From positions 1-34,572 of the IMG/VR virus record IMGVR_UViG_3300025112_000077: 34,572 bases of DNA; one strand, 5' to 3'. This DNA is from a virus. Of the stretch, positions 16,677 through 23,627 are shown piece after piece. A model generated the notes under the pieces. It ran no database searches. It was given only the letters and a program-made list of their open reading frames with translations, and had not been told where the DNA came from. Position numbers and translations under genes: made by a program. Position 1 is the first letter of the stretch. Each line of letters begins with the position of its first letter.

Positions 16677-17608
16677 CCGCGCTGGTTTTGCTGTTGTTGT
16701 TCACGCGGTGCGCCGCGGCCGACGACGTGCCGGCATACGTCGCCGCGTCGGTCCACGTCGACGGGTGTTCCGGAACCGTTGTGGCCGTCGACGGCGCGCG
16801 CGCGTGGATTGTTACCGCGGCGCATTGTTTCGAAGACGGGCAAGCGGTGTCATTCGTAACCGGCGACAAACGCAAACGCGGCGCGGGGCTGGTCGTTATG
16901 CAAGACACGGACGCGGACCTGTCCCTGGTGCGCGTGCGGTCGGTCGACGTCACGGGCGTGGCGACTGTTCCGCCGTCCCGTCCGCCGGGGGAATTTGTGT
17001 CGATTGGATACCCGCGCAACAAGGGACCGGAAACCGTCCGGCTAAAATTCCGCGGTCCGGAACGAATCACGAACCTACCGCGGGACCGTTGGGCGTTCGA
17101 CGTTTTGCGCGGGAAATTCCGGAACGGGTCCAGCGGGTCCGGCGTATTCGTCGGCGGTCGACTGGTTGCGGTGGCGACGCACGGAACCGACGACGTCGAA
17201 ATGTACGCGGCGCCGTTGGCGGAACTACGAACCTTCCTGCGGCGGGCGGAAACGGAATTCCGGGTGGCCATTCTGGCGCCACGGTCACGGACGACCGTTC
17301 CGCCGTTTACGCCGTTGGCGTTCGCGTGGCCATTCTCAAGCGGTCCGGCAAGTTGGGGCGACAAGGACCGCACGCGCGAAATCCTCGAATTAAAGAAACG
17401 AATTGCCGAACTCGAAAAGTCGAAACCGGGAACCGGGCAACCAGGGCCGGCGGGACCAGCGGGACCGCGTGGCGAACCTGGACCGGGTTTGGATCCGTCG
17501 GCGTTGGCGGCAATCGAAAAACGAATCGTGGAACTCGAAAACTGGCGCGGGCGTTTCCGCGCCACGTTGCGGGTTCGTGTTAGTCCTGTCTCGAAAAGGA
17601 ACAACTAA
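16658..17608 (+). CDS. Exported trypsin-like serine protease with collagen-like tail
   Basis: The 316-residue product begins with a signal peptide (MVRHKITALVLLLLFTRCAAA) and a trypsin-like domain with the triad His56 (in TAAHC), Asp87 (in DLSLVRV) and Ser159 (in GSSGSG). After the domain comes a Pro/Thr-rich linker, a heptad-like helix (REILELKKRIAELEKS), a short collagen-like run (GQPGPAGPAGPRGEPGPG) and a second helix. The helix-collagen-helix end suggests a trimer that displays several protease heads. Export across the inner membrane is implied. The start lies inside the preceding gene. Role in envelope degradation or tail penetration is inference. Confidence 0.85.
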   Translation: MVRHKITALVLLLLFTRCAAADDVPAYVAASVHVDGCSGTVVAVDGARAWIVTAAHCFEDGQAVSFVTGDKRKRGAGLVVMQDTDADLSLVRVRSVDVTGVATVPPSRPPGEFVSIGYPRNKGPETVRLKFRGPERITNLPRDRWAFDVLRGKFRNGSSGSGVFVGGRLVAVATHGTDDVEMYAAPLAELRTFLRRAETEFRVAILAPRSRTTVPPFTPLAFAWPFSSGPASWGDKDRTREILELKKRIAELEKSKPGTGQPGPAGPAGPRGEPGPGLDPSALAAIEKRIVELENWRGRFRATLRVRVSPVSKRNN

Positions 17609-17829
17609 TGGCAAGTGAAGACAACGCGTCGCGCGTGAACCTGCAATCAATCCTTGAAGCGGACGTGGCAATGGGGATACGTCGCCAAGCCGACTCGTCG
17701 CTGTTTTCGTTGGCGTTGATCGACCGCGTGTTCGGAAAAGTCTACGCGGAAACGGATCCAACGGAAGCATTTGCCACGCGGCAACTTGCCTACCGTGAAA
17801 GTCCTATCAACCCCGTGGCGCCGTCCTAG
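17608..17829 (+). CDS. Hypothetical 73-residue protein
   Basis: Not recognised. The short acidic product (MASEDNASRVNLQSILEADV, then DSSLFSLALIDRVFGKVY) is probably helical and soluble, without membrane segment or cysteine. It starts in a TAATG overlap with the protease stop and ends next to the following GTG, so it belongs to the same transcription unit. Function unknown. Confidence 0.6.
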   Translation: MASEDNASRVNLQSILEADVAMGIRRQADSSLFSLALIDRVFGKVYAETDPTEAFATRQLAYRESPINPVAPS

Positions 17830-18056
17830 TGTTCGCGAATGAAGACGACCGCAGGGAAGCGGAACGACTGGTCGACCTGGACGACCGCGGCCGGCAAATA
17901 GAAGCCGTCGCGGTGGTCCTGGCGGCGCGTCGTATGGCGAAGGAATCCGCGGACGAACTTGCGGAACTCGACAGGGTGGCAATACATGAAATCCAAAACC
18001 AGTATTTTCGAACGGGCGGCGACGGCGCATCTTCGGGGACGGAATACGTTTCTTGA
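17829..18056 (+). CDS. Hypothetical acidic helical 75-residue protein
   Basis: Not recognised. The product is a string of charged helices (DDRREAERLVDLDDRGRQIE, then ADELAELDRVAIHEIQ), likely to form coiled coils, with no membrane segment. The GTG start at 17829 shares a base with the preceding TAG stop and has little SD, so the real start is uncertain. It overlaps the next gene by 71 nt. Confidence 0.5.
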   Translation: MFANEDDRREAERLVDLDDRGRQIEAVAVVLAARRMAKESADELAELDRVAIHEIQNQYFRTGGDGASSGTEYVS

Positions 18057-18405
18057 TATGTGGTCTTTCGACGTGGCGGAACGAATGAGAATCCGACGAA
18101 AAGCAATCGCGCGGGACGCGGGCCTAGACGAATCGTACGACGTCGGGCCGGCGTATCCGTCGGAAGGACCGCAAATCGTCAACGTGTCGAATGGCGGCGG
18201 GTTGGTGAAGGGTGCGGCGTTGGCCGCGGGGTTGTTGTTGGGCGGCGGCGGCGCGGGGTTGGGCGTTGCGTCGTTGCTAGGGGCGTTTGTCGACAAGCCG
18301 GCCGCGGCTGTTGTTCCGGACACGCCGGCGCCGGCCGAATGGGAAATAACCGTCGAAAGCGTCGACGGCGAACCAGTGATAACGAAAGCCAAACCGGTCG
18401 AATAA
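17986..18405 (+). CDS. Membrane protein with glycine-rich segment
   Basis: Not recognised. The 139-residue product has a basic N-terminal half (AERMRIRRKAIARDAG), one Gly/Ala/Leu-rich membrane segment (GGGLVKGAALAAGLLLGGGG, residues about 67-95) and an acidic end. The basic N-terminus resembles a DNA or membrane-binding part. ATG 17986 is chosen because AGGGTGG sits about 7 nt before it. It could be a pinholin or virion membrane component; neither is demonstrated. Confidence 0.5.
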   Translation: MKSKTSIFERAATAHLRGRNTFLDMWSFDVAERMRIRRKAIARDAGLDESYDVGPAYPSEGPQIVNVSNGGGLVKGAALAAGLLLGGGGAGLGVASLLGAFVDKPAAAVVPDTPAPAEWEITVESVDGEPVITKAKPVE

Positions 18406-18422
18406 ACAGGGACGTTTGTTCA

Positions 18423-18971
18423 ATGGATTACAAAACACATCGACACGAAATCAGGGACGGCGACGTGTTGGCGTTTCGCGGGACCGCGGCGTTTTCCCGG
18501 TTGATTCAATGGCGGACGCGTGCGCGGGTCTCGCACGTAGGGTTTGCCGTGTGGTTGCCGAAGTGGGACCGGTTGGGGGTCCTGGAAGCAATGGAACCCG
18601 GCGGCGTGCGTTTGCATCCGTTGCGAAAACGTATCGCCGACGGCGAATGGGTCGACTGGTACAAAACCGACGACGCGGTCGACAGGTCCGCGTTGATTTC
18701 GGCGGCGTTCGAACATTGGGGGAAGCGGTACGCGTCTCCCTGGCAATTTCTCCGGTCTTGGGGTTGGGTTTCTCGGTTGGTTGTCGACAAGCTGAATAGA
18801 CCAGCGGACACAAATCCGGACCGGTTTTTCTGTTCTGAATTCGTTGCGCATTGTCTCAAGCGCGCGGGTTATGTGTGCAACGATCCCGTGTGGACCGAAC
18901 CGGCGAAAATGGCGCCGGCCGACGTCGTGGAACTCCCCGTATTGCGTCGAAAGGGGAAGTTGGAAATATGA
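18423..18971 (+). CDS. Permuted NlpC/P60-like (YiiX/YebB-type) hydrolase, possible endolysin
   Basis: The 182-residue product has the circularly permuted papain-like order: a His motif near the N-terminus (SHVGFAVW, residues about 37-44) and a Cys motif toward the C-terminus (FFCSEFVAHCL, residues about 138-148). Enzymes of this family hydrolyse amide or thioester bonds in peptides, lipids or cell-wall material. In the phage context it is the best endolysin candidate. There is no signal peptide, so export would need a holin. ATG 18423 has AGGGAC upstream. The stop overlaps the next start (ATGA). Confidence 0.75.
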   Translation: MDYKTHRHEIRDGDVLAFRGTAAFSRLIQWRTRARVSHVGFAVWLPKWDRLGVLEAMEPGGVRLHPLRKRIADGEWVDWYKTDDAVDRSALISAAFEHWGKRYASPWQFLRSWGWVSRLVVDKLNRPADTNPDRFFCSEFVAHCLKRAGYVCNDPVWTEPAKMAPADVVELPVLRRKGKLEI

Positions 18972-19354
18972 CCACGCCGGACCTCTACGTGTACGCCGCT
19001 ACCGTGCGGCGCGTAATTGACGGGGACACGTTGGACATTCGTTTGAGTTGCGGCCTGGACGTGTACCTGGACCCCGTGCGCCTGCGCCTATGTGCGTCCG
19101 ACGGCCGCGGAATCAACGCGCCGGAAACCCGCGGGCCGGAACGACCGGCGGGGCTGGAAGCGACGAACCATCTTCGCCGGTTGATCGCCGACTATGCGGG
19201 GCCGACCGGAAACCTTTTCGTCCGGACGTTCAAAGACAAGTCGGGCAAATTCGGAAGACTGTTGGCGGACGTGTTCGTCGCGACGTCGGCGGGTCCGATT
19301 TCAATTTGTGACAAAATGGTACAGGACGGTCACGCGGTTCTGAGGGATTATTGA
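18968..19354 (+). CDS. Staphylococcal-nuclease-like (SNase) protein
   Basis: The 128-residue product belongs to the thermonuclease family: VRRVIDGDTLDIRL at the N-terminus (the Asp that binds calcium), INAPETRGPE with the catalytic Glu, and KDKSGKFGRLL with the second catalytic Arg. It cleaves single- and double-stranded nucleic acids. There is no signal peptide. Start ATG overlaps the upstream stop by four nt. In a phage it could degrade host DNA or process ends. Function in infection is unknown. Confidence 0.82.
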   Translation: MTTPDLYVYAATVRRVIDGDTLDIRLSCGLDVYLDPVRLRLCASDGRGINAPETRGPERPAGLEATNHLRRLIADYAGPTGNLFVRTFKDKSGKFGRLLADVFVATSAGPISICDKMVQDGHAVLRDY

Positions 19355-19536
19355 TGGACACAACAGAACATCCGCGAACCAGGACGACGCCGACGCCGGA
19401 AGAAATCCGCGCCGCGTGTGCCGAAATCCGGGCCGGCTGGACCGAAGAAACCGAAGCAAACCGGCGCGCGATTCGAAACAACAAACCGGTTTTTGACCGG
19501 CCGCAAACGTTGCACTGGGACACGTTCAATGAGTAA
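19354..19536 (+). CDS. Hypothetical 60-residue protein
   Basis: Not recognised by name. The product has a Thr/Pro-rich start, a helix PEEIRAACAEIRAGWTEETEANRRA and an end with PVFDRPQTLHW. Similar AACAEI-type short proteins occur in phages and may bind other proteins, but I cannot assign a role. A good SD (TGAGGGA) lies 6-10 nt upstream. It begins in a TGATG overlap with the nuclease gene. Confidence 0.55.
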   Translation: MDTTEHPRTRTTPTPEEIRAACAEIRAGWTEETEANRRAIRNNKPVFDRPQTLHWDTFNE

Positions 19537-19828
19537 AGAAAACGACTTCCCTGCCGTCCTGGACGAAATGCGGGAATTGCACGACCGCAAACGACAGGAC
19601 TACGGAACCGAAGTCGACGGGTTCGCCAACGTGCGCGCGTCGGAAGATTTTGGGATCCCTGGTTGGTTGGGTTCGGTGATGCGGGCTAACGACAAAATGT
19701 CGCGCCTAAAGTCGTTCGCGCAAACCGGGACTCTGGCGAATGAAGGCGTGGAAGACTCGTTAATTGACTTGGCGAACTATGCGGTGATCGCGTTGGTGTT
19801 GTACCGCGAAGGCGCGGCCGATGATTAG
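19529..19828 (+). CDS. DUF1599-like protein (nucleotide-metabolism associated)
   Basis: The 99-residue product shows the pattern VLDEMRELHDRKRQDYG, FANVRASEDFG, WLGSVMRANDKMSRLKSFA and VEDSLIDLANYAVIALVLYRE. This all-helical layout matches DUF1599 proteins (also called a nucleotide modification associated domain) and resembles MazG-like enzymes. The conserved acidic residues in helix 4 could bind metal. It starts in an ATGAGTAA overlap. Function is probably in nucleotide hydrolysis or modification. Confidence 0.7.
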   Translation: MSKENDFPAVLDEMRELHDRKRQDYGTEVDGFANVRASEDFGIPGWLGSVMRANDKMSRLKSFAQTGTLANEGVEDSLIDLANYAVIALVLYREGAADD

Positions 19829-19873
19829 GCCGGCGGTGCAGGGGGTCGGAACGGAATCCGATTGGGGCAATCG

Positions 19874-21127
19874 ATGGAACGAAAAAAATGGGCGGACACG
19901 GACGTCGAAGAACTGCGACGGTTGCGGGCGTCGGGAATGTCGATGCAAGATTGCGCCGACGCTATCGGGCGGTCGTACGGGTCGGTTAAGAACAAGTTAC
20001 AAAACGACCAGATCTACGCCGCGAAGAAAAACACGGAAGAACGTTTCGAACACTCCGTGGCCGGGAACGGGGCGACAATCACGTCCGTGTCGGAACGGAT
20101 CCGCACGCCGGCGGACGCGTTGGCTTATGCCGAAATCGACGACGACGTGTGGTTGATCGACCGGCAAGTCGTCAATTCGTGGGAAGTCGCGGCGAAAGTC
20201 GGGGACGACCTGGAAACGCGGACGCTGTGGCAAGTTAAGTTGTGGCTGAAGCGCCGCGCCGCGAAGCACGTTACGGACGCGCTGGACGCAATGTTTGCGC
20301 GTATGTCTGAACACGTGCCGGCGGTTCCGAAGGCGCCACGGCCGGCGGGTCCGTATCTGGCGGAACTGTCGTTGTTCGACGTGCATTTCGGCAAACTGGC
20401 ATACGACGGAACGTCGTTCGATGTCTCGACCGCGGAACGTATTTTCGAGGACGCCGTCGGGGCGTTGCTGGACCGTGTAACTAATTGGGACGTGTCGCGG
20501 ATCCTGGTTCCCGTTGGCAATGATTTTTTCAACGTCGACAACTGGTCCGGGACCACGGCGAAAGGAACGCCGCAAGATTCGGACGGGCCGTTTTCGCGTG
20601 TGTTCGAATCGGGTTGCGCGGCAATGGTCGCCGCGGTCGAACGGTGTTTGGCCGTCGCGCCTGTTGACCTGTTGTGGGTTCCGGGAAACCACGATCCGTC
20701 GACGTCGTTCTATCTGGTGCGGTTTCTCGACGCGTGGTTCCGTTCGTCCGACGACGTCACGGTCGACCGCGACCATAGGCCGCGAAAATATGTCCGGCAC
20801 GGGTGCAACCTGTTGGGGTTCACGCACGGCGACCAGGAAGCGCATAGGGACTTGCCGGCAATCATGGCCGCGGAAGTCCCGGCGTTGTGGGCGGCGACGA
20901 CTTGGCGGGAAATCCACCTAGGCCATTTCCATAGGGCGCGCCAAACCGTCCACAGAACAACCGACGAAACCGGCGGCGTTCGCGTCCGGGTGTTGCCGTC
21001 ACTGTCGGGGACCGATTCCTGGCATTTCCAAAAAGGCTACGTTGCCAACAAACGCGCCGCGGAATGTTATCTGTGGCACGAATCCGAAGGGTACGCGGGA
21101 CACGTTTCGACAAATGTTCAAGAGTAA
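19874..21127 (+). CDS. HTH-metallophosphoesterase fusion protein
   Basis: The 417-residue product starts with an HTH-like domain (MQDCADAIGRSYGSVKNKLQ, residues about 23-42). After a helical linker comes a calcineurin-like phosphoesterase: DVHFG (Asp169, His171), GND (Asp217), GNHD (271-274), THGD near 325 and GHFH (350-353), the full set of metal-binding motifs of Mre11/SbcD-type enzymes. It likely cleaves phosphodiester bonds in DNA or nucleotides. The DNA-binding domain may target it. ATG 19874 has GGGG 6 nt upstream; a TTG at 19862 would add four residues. It overlaps the next gene by 14 nt. Confidence 0.82.
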   Translation: MERKKWADTDVEELRRLRASGMSMQDCADAIGRSYGSVKNKLQNDQIYAAKKNTEERFEHSVAGNGATITSVSERIRTPADALAYAEIDDDVWLIDRQVVNSWEVAAKVGDDLETRTLWQVKLWLKRRAAKHVTDALDAMFARMSEHVPAVPKAPRPAGPYLAELSLFDVHFGKLAYDGTSFDVSTAERIFEDAVGALLDRVTNWDVSRILVPVGNDFFNVDNWSGTTAKGTPQDSDGPFSRVFESGCAAMVAAVERCLAVAPVDLLWVPGNHDPSTSFYLVRFLDAWFRSSDDVTVDRDHRPRKYVRHGCNLLGFTHGDQEAHRDLPAIMAAEVPALWAATTWREIHLGHFHRARQTVHRTTDETGGVRVRVLPSLSGTDSWHFQKGYVANKRAAECYLWHESEGYAGHVSTNVQE

Positions 21128-21374
21128 AAAAAAACAACCGGAACCAACGCCGGTCCGGATCCGGGTTCGTTACGAAATCCCCGTCGGGGACGAACTCCGC
21201 GGATACGAAGCCGACGCGGAAATCGTCGTACACGGGACGACCGGGCAAGGAATCACGCAAGCGGTGCTGGCGTTGGGCAAGGGGTTGTTGGACCTGTCGG
21301 ACGCGGACCGGACGACCGATTGGCGCAACCGGCCGCGGTTTGGCGGCAATGGCAATGGCAAGGGCGGGAAATGA
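21114..21374 (+). CDS. Hypothetical 86-residue protein
   Basis: Not recognised. The product has a basic N-terminus (MFKSKKKQPEP), a strand-rich middle (VRIRVRYEIPVGDELRGY, then ADAEIVVHG) and the helix ITQAVLALGKGLLDL, ending in a Gly/Asn-rich tail. The start overlaps the preceding phosphoesterase stop and the stop overlaps the next ATG (ATGA), so it is translated with the block. No function can be given. Confidence 0.55.
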   Translation: MFKSKKKQPEPTPVRIRVRYEIPVGDELRGYEADAEIVVHGTTGQGITQAVLALGKGLLDLSDADRTTDWRNRPRFGGNGNGKGGK

Positions 21375-21676
21375 GTTGGCACGTTCTAGCGTGTTGGGTT
21401 GTCGTGGTCGCCGGGCTGGACTCGTGGGTTTCCCTGGTCGACGACGAAGTCCCGTTCGTGGAATTGAATCCGTTGGCGTTGGCATTGATCGAAACCGGCG
21501 GCGTGGAATTACTGGTGTCGTGCAAGGTGGCCGGAACCGGCGCGGTGTTGTGGATAGTCGCGACAATGCGGTCCACTTGGCCGCGTGCGGGTTGGTGTTG
21601 TTTGGTGACGGTGGCGGCTGTTCAGTCGGTCGTCGCCGGATCGTATTTGGCAAGGATGCTAATAGGGGGGTTCTGA
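21371..21676 (+). CDS. Small membrane protein with three segments (possible holin)
   Basis: The 101-residue product has about three hydrophobic segments: VLACWVVVVAGLDSWVSLV, LLVSCKVAGTGAVLWIVATM and GWCCLVTVAAVQSVVAGSYL. The first part with D-S-W and ELNPLALALIE resembles small DUF5658-like membrane proteins, though this is weak. Size and topology also suit a holin. It overlaps the previous gene by ATGA and lies 2 nt before the exported protease. I cannot decide between holin and unrelated membrane protein. Confidence 0.5.
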   Translation: MSWHVLACWVVVVAGLDSWVSLVDDEVPFVELNPLALALIETGGVELLVSCKVAGTGAVLWIVATMRSTWPRAGWCCLVTVAAVQSVVAGSYLARMLIGGF

Positions 21677-21677
21677 A

Positions 21678-22541
21678 ATGAAACGGAGAACATTTATCGC
21701 CGCGGCAATGGTCGCCGCTATGGGCGTGACGGCGGACGCCGCGAAAATCGAGGACGTGCCGAAATACCTGCAGGACATTTCGGTAACGGTGCGGGCAAAA
21801 GGCGCTGAAGGTTCCGGAATCGCGTTCGTCCGCGACGGCGTGACGTGGGTTTGGACCGCGGCGCACGTGGTCGACGGGTTGCGGAAAACGCGTACCGTGG
21901 TCGACGGCAAGGGCGGAAAGAAAACGCTGGTAGAATTCGACGACGCGCAAGTCGTGCGGATCCTGTTGGAAAACGGGCGGATTGTCGGGCGGTTGAGTAT
22001 CGACGCGCGTGTCGTTCGGTATAGCGACGCGACATACGGACACGACTTGGCGTTGTTGCGCGTCCGGAAAAAGGGTTTCATTCCGACAAGTTGTCGGTTC
22101 TTCCTGGTCGACCAGTTGCCGAAGGTCGGGTCCGATCTGTGGCATTGCGGAAGCCTGTTGGGAAGTCCCGGCGCCGGATCCGTAACGCGCGGCACAATGT
22201 CGCAGTTGGGCCGCATTATCGGCGGGTCCAAAGTGATTTACGACCAGTGTACGGTTACGGCGTTTCCGGGTTCGTCGGGTGGCGCTGTCACAATGGCCGA
22301 CGGTCGTATCGTGGGAATGTTGGTTCGCGGAACGTCGGTGCAAGGGTTCAATCTAATCGTGCCGGTCCGACGCTGGCGGAAGTGGGCGAAGTCGGCGGGC
22401 GTTTTGTGGGCAATGGATCCCGCGGCAAAAATGCCAACGGCCGCGGTCCTGGACGCCATGCCAATCGAGGACGCCGGCGGCAACAAGTCCGCCAGTCCGC
22501 CGGACGGGAAGCGGTTCCCGGTGTTGATTCGCCGAAAGTAG
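21678..22541 (+). CDS. Second exported trypsin-like serine protease
   Basis: The 287-residue product has a Sec signal (MKRRTFIAAAMVAAMGVTADAA) and a trypsin-like domain with His63 (TAAHVV), Asp123 (GHDLALLRV) and Ser200 (PGSSGGA), all triad residues present. The family is the DegP/HtrA-type or trypsin-2 fold without a PDZ domain. The C-terminal 60 residues are disordered and basic. It is only distantly similar to the protease at 16658 and so is not a simple duplicate. It ends the long rightward block; a large inverted repeat follows. Confidence 0.85.
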   Translation: MKRRTFIAAAMVAAMGVTADAAKIEDVPKYLQDISVTVRAKGAEGSGIAFVRDGVTWVWTAAHVVDGLRKTRTVVDGKGGKKTLVEFDDAQVVRILLENGRIVGRLSIDARVVRYSDATYGHDLALLRVRKKGFIPTSCRFFLVDQLPKVGSDLWHCGSLLGSPGAGSVTRGTMSQLGRIIGGSKVIYDQCTVTAFPGSSGGAVTMADGRIVGMLVRGTSVQGFNLIVPVRRWRKWAKSAGVLWAMDPAAKMPTAAVLDAMPIEDAGGNKSASPPDGKRFPVLIRRK

Positions 22542-22560
22542 GCGAACGCGTCACGGGGCG

Positions 22561-22626
22561 AATACGGACGCGGGCGGCGAAATCGGCCGATAGCGGGACA
22601 GGCCGGCCGGTTTCGGCGTCCGTATT
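22561..22626. repeat. Large inverted repeat after the late block
   Basis: AATACGGACGC (22561-22571) and GCGTCCGTATT (22616-22626) form a perfect 11-bp stem around a 44-nt interior that itself holds the palindromes ATCGGCCGAT (22582-22591) and GGCCGGCC. It could fold as a strong RNA structure ending the upstream operon. No T-tract follows, so Rho-independent termination is not certain. Confidence 0.5.
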
Positions 22627-22698
22627 TGCGTTGTAAGGCGTCCGGATGTGGTCCCGCGGGGTTTGGGTCGCGGAAAAAACAACGCCGCGCCACAGAAA

Positions 22699-22712
22699 AA
22701 CCGATATGGGTT
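22699..22712. promoter_or_regulatory. Upstream imperfect operator-like palindrome
   Basis: AACCGATATGGGTT matches the perfect palindrome at 22756-22769 in 13 of 14 positions. It starts 57 bp upstream of that copy in the same control region. Two spaced copies of one palindrome are typical of repressor binding. The cognate regulator is not identified. Confidence 0.55.
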
Positions 22713-22717
22713 TTTTG

Positions 22718-22746
22718 GACAAAATTCCAAAATAGACAATTTTGTC
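22718..22746. promoter_or_regulatory. Inverted repeat GACAAAATT...AATTTTGTC
   Basis: A perfect 9-bp inverted repeat (22718-22726 and 22738-22746) with an 11-bp spacer, lying between the two operator-like palindromes and just before the promoter. A second short inverted pair, TTTTGG/CCAAAA, is nested at 22713-22732. It is AT-rich in a GC-rich genome and may bind a further regulator. Confidence 0.5.
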
Positions 22747-22748
22747 GG

Positions 22749-22776
22749 TTGAATAAACCGATATCGGTTATATACT
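22749..22776 (+). promoter_or_regulatory. Sigma70-like promoter for the small-gene cassette
   Basis: TTGAAT (22749-22754) and TATACT (22771-22776) are separated by 16 bp. The region is AT-rich compared with its surroundings, and the cassette starts at 22819. The spacer contains the perfect palindrome AACCGATATCGGTT, so a bound repressor would block polymerase. Confidence 0.65.
22756..22769. promoter_or_regulatory. Perfect 14-bp operator-like palindrome in the promoter spacer
   Basis: AACCGATATCGGTT is a perfect palindrome lying exactly between the -35 and -10 hexamers. A near copy lies 57 bp upstream. This placement is classic for repression by steric block. Confidence 0.62.
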
Positions 22777-22818
22777 GCCCGTGCGGGCGACACAACAACA
22801 CAAACGAAAGCGGAAACA

Positions 22819-23187
22819 ATGGACTACCACGAAAAACGACGACGCGAACAACAAATCGAAGCGGCGAAAATCGCGGAAACGGAAGCGGTAAAGGCCGCGG
22901 GCGACCGGACGAAAATCTGGAAAGAAGCCGTCGGGTTGTGTGCGACGTGGAACGACGTGTGGGGTCTGTTCGACGAAATGCAAAAAGTCTACGGGTGGAC
23001 GCTGGACGAAAATTGCGAATCGGACGACATTTGCGAGTTGTTGACCGCCGGTTGGGTCAACGCAATGGACATGATCGACGAAGGAACAATCGAAGATGGC
23101 GACGACGACACGGCGTTCGAAATGGCAATGGCGCCGGTCTGGAATTACTACCCGGACTTGTCGAACTCTCCCCATCCTTCCCGATAA
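22819..23187 (+). CDS. Hypothetical acidic protein, first gene of the repressed cassette
   Basis: Not recognised. The 122-residue product begins with a charged helix (KRRREQQIEAAKIAETEAVK), has aromatic-rich middle parts (WNDVWGLFDEMQKVYGW) and is strongly acidic in the second half (DMIDEGTIEDGDDDTAFE), ending near WNYYPDLSNS. Acidic small proteins of this style can be DNA mimics or inhibitors, but there is no specific evidence. It is the first gene after the palindrome-bearing promoter. Confidence 0.6.
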   Translation: MDYHEKRRREQQIEAAKIAETEAVKAAGDRTKIWKEAVGLCATWNDVWGLFDEMQKVYGWTLDENCESDDICELLTAGWVNAMDMIDEGTIEDGDDDTAFEMAMAPVWNYYPDLSNSPHPSR

Positions 23188-23200
23188 CAGTTGACAACCC

Positions 23201-23225
23201 GCCCGCCGGGCCGAACCCGGCGGGC
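23201..23225 (+). terminator. GC-rich 10-bp hairpin between 22819 gene and next gene
   Basis: GCCCGCCGGG (23201-23210), loop CCGAA and CCCGGCGGGC (23216-23225) make a perfect stem. It is not followed by a T-tract and is 26 nt before the next start, so it may be an attenuator or RNA-processing element instead of a full terminator. Confidence 0.5.
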
Positions 23226-23227
23226 AT

Positions 23228-23256
23228 GACCAGGAAAACGAAGGGGACGAATGATG
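23228..23256 (+). repeat. Start-associated 29-nt repeat, copy A
   Basis: The 29 bases run from GACCAGGAAAAC through GAAGGGGACGAATGATG and include the SD and start of the gene at 23254. Here the repeat lies outside any gene. Confidence 0.8.
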
Positions 23257-23625
23257 GCGGAACGAACGACACACACGCCTGGACCGTGGGAAGTGTTCAG
23301 AACAGACGAACACATCGAAAAGCAATCAGGGGTTACTGTCTACATCGGCGACGACGACGCGGCGGGGCGGTTTGCGGCGGTGCGCGGGGTCGATCTGGAC
23401 GAAGACGCCGCGAACGCGCGATTGATCGCGGCCGCGCCGGCGATGCTGGCCGCATTGAAGGAACTGGCCGACGCATACCAGTTCGCGTGGAAAGTCGGCG
23501 GTCGCGTCGACGACGTCGACAACGCCGCGACGCGATACAAGATCATTGCGGACGCAATCACGAAGGCGACCGGGGCGGATCCGCGCGTCGTTGATTACGA
23601 CCAGGAAAACGAAGGGGACGAATGA
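23254..23625 (+). CDS. Hypothetical phage protein with HTPGPW start and ANARLIAAAP motif
   Basis: The 123-residue product begins MAERTTHTPGPWEVF and contains ANARLIAAAPAMLAALKELADAY, the signature of a phage protein family of unknown function that is widespread in temperate phages. The C-terminus ends DQENEGDE, encoded by the start-associated repeat of the next gene. I chose ATG 23254 over 23251 because AAGGGG is 7 nt away. It probably works with its neighbours in the lysogenic or early regime. Confidence 0.72.
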   Translation: MAERTTHTPGPWEVFRTDEHIEKQSGVTVYIGDDDAAGRFAAVRGVDLDEDAANARLIAAAPAMLAALKELADAYQFAWKVGGRVDDVDNAATRYKIIADAITKATGADPRVVDYDQENEGDE

Positions 23626-23627
23626 TG
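23599..23627 (+). repeat. Start-associated 29-nt repeat, copy B
   Basis: Identical over all 29 bases to the copy at 23228. Here it also encodes the C-terminal DQENEGDE of the upstream protein. Confidence 0.8.

Noticed and set aside
19821-20156. 111-codon frame starting over the DUF1599-like stop
   Set aside because: It lies inside the phosphoesterase gene in another frame, and is Arg/Thr-rich without domain features.
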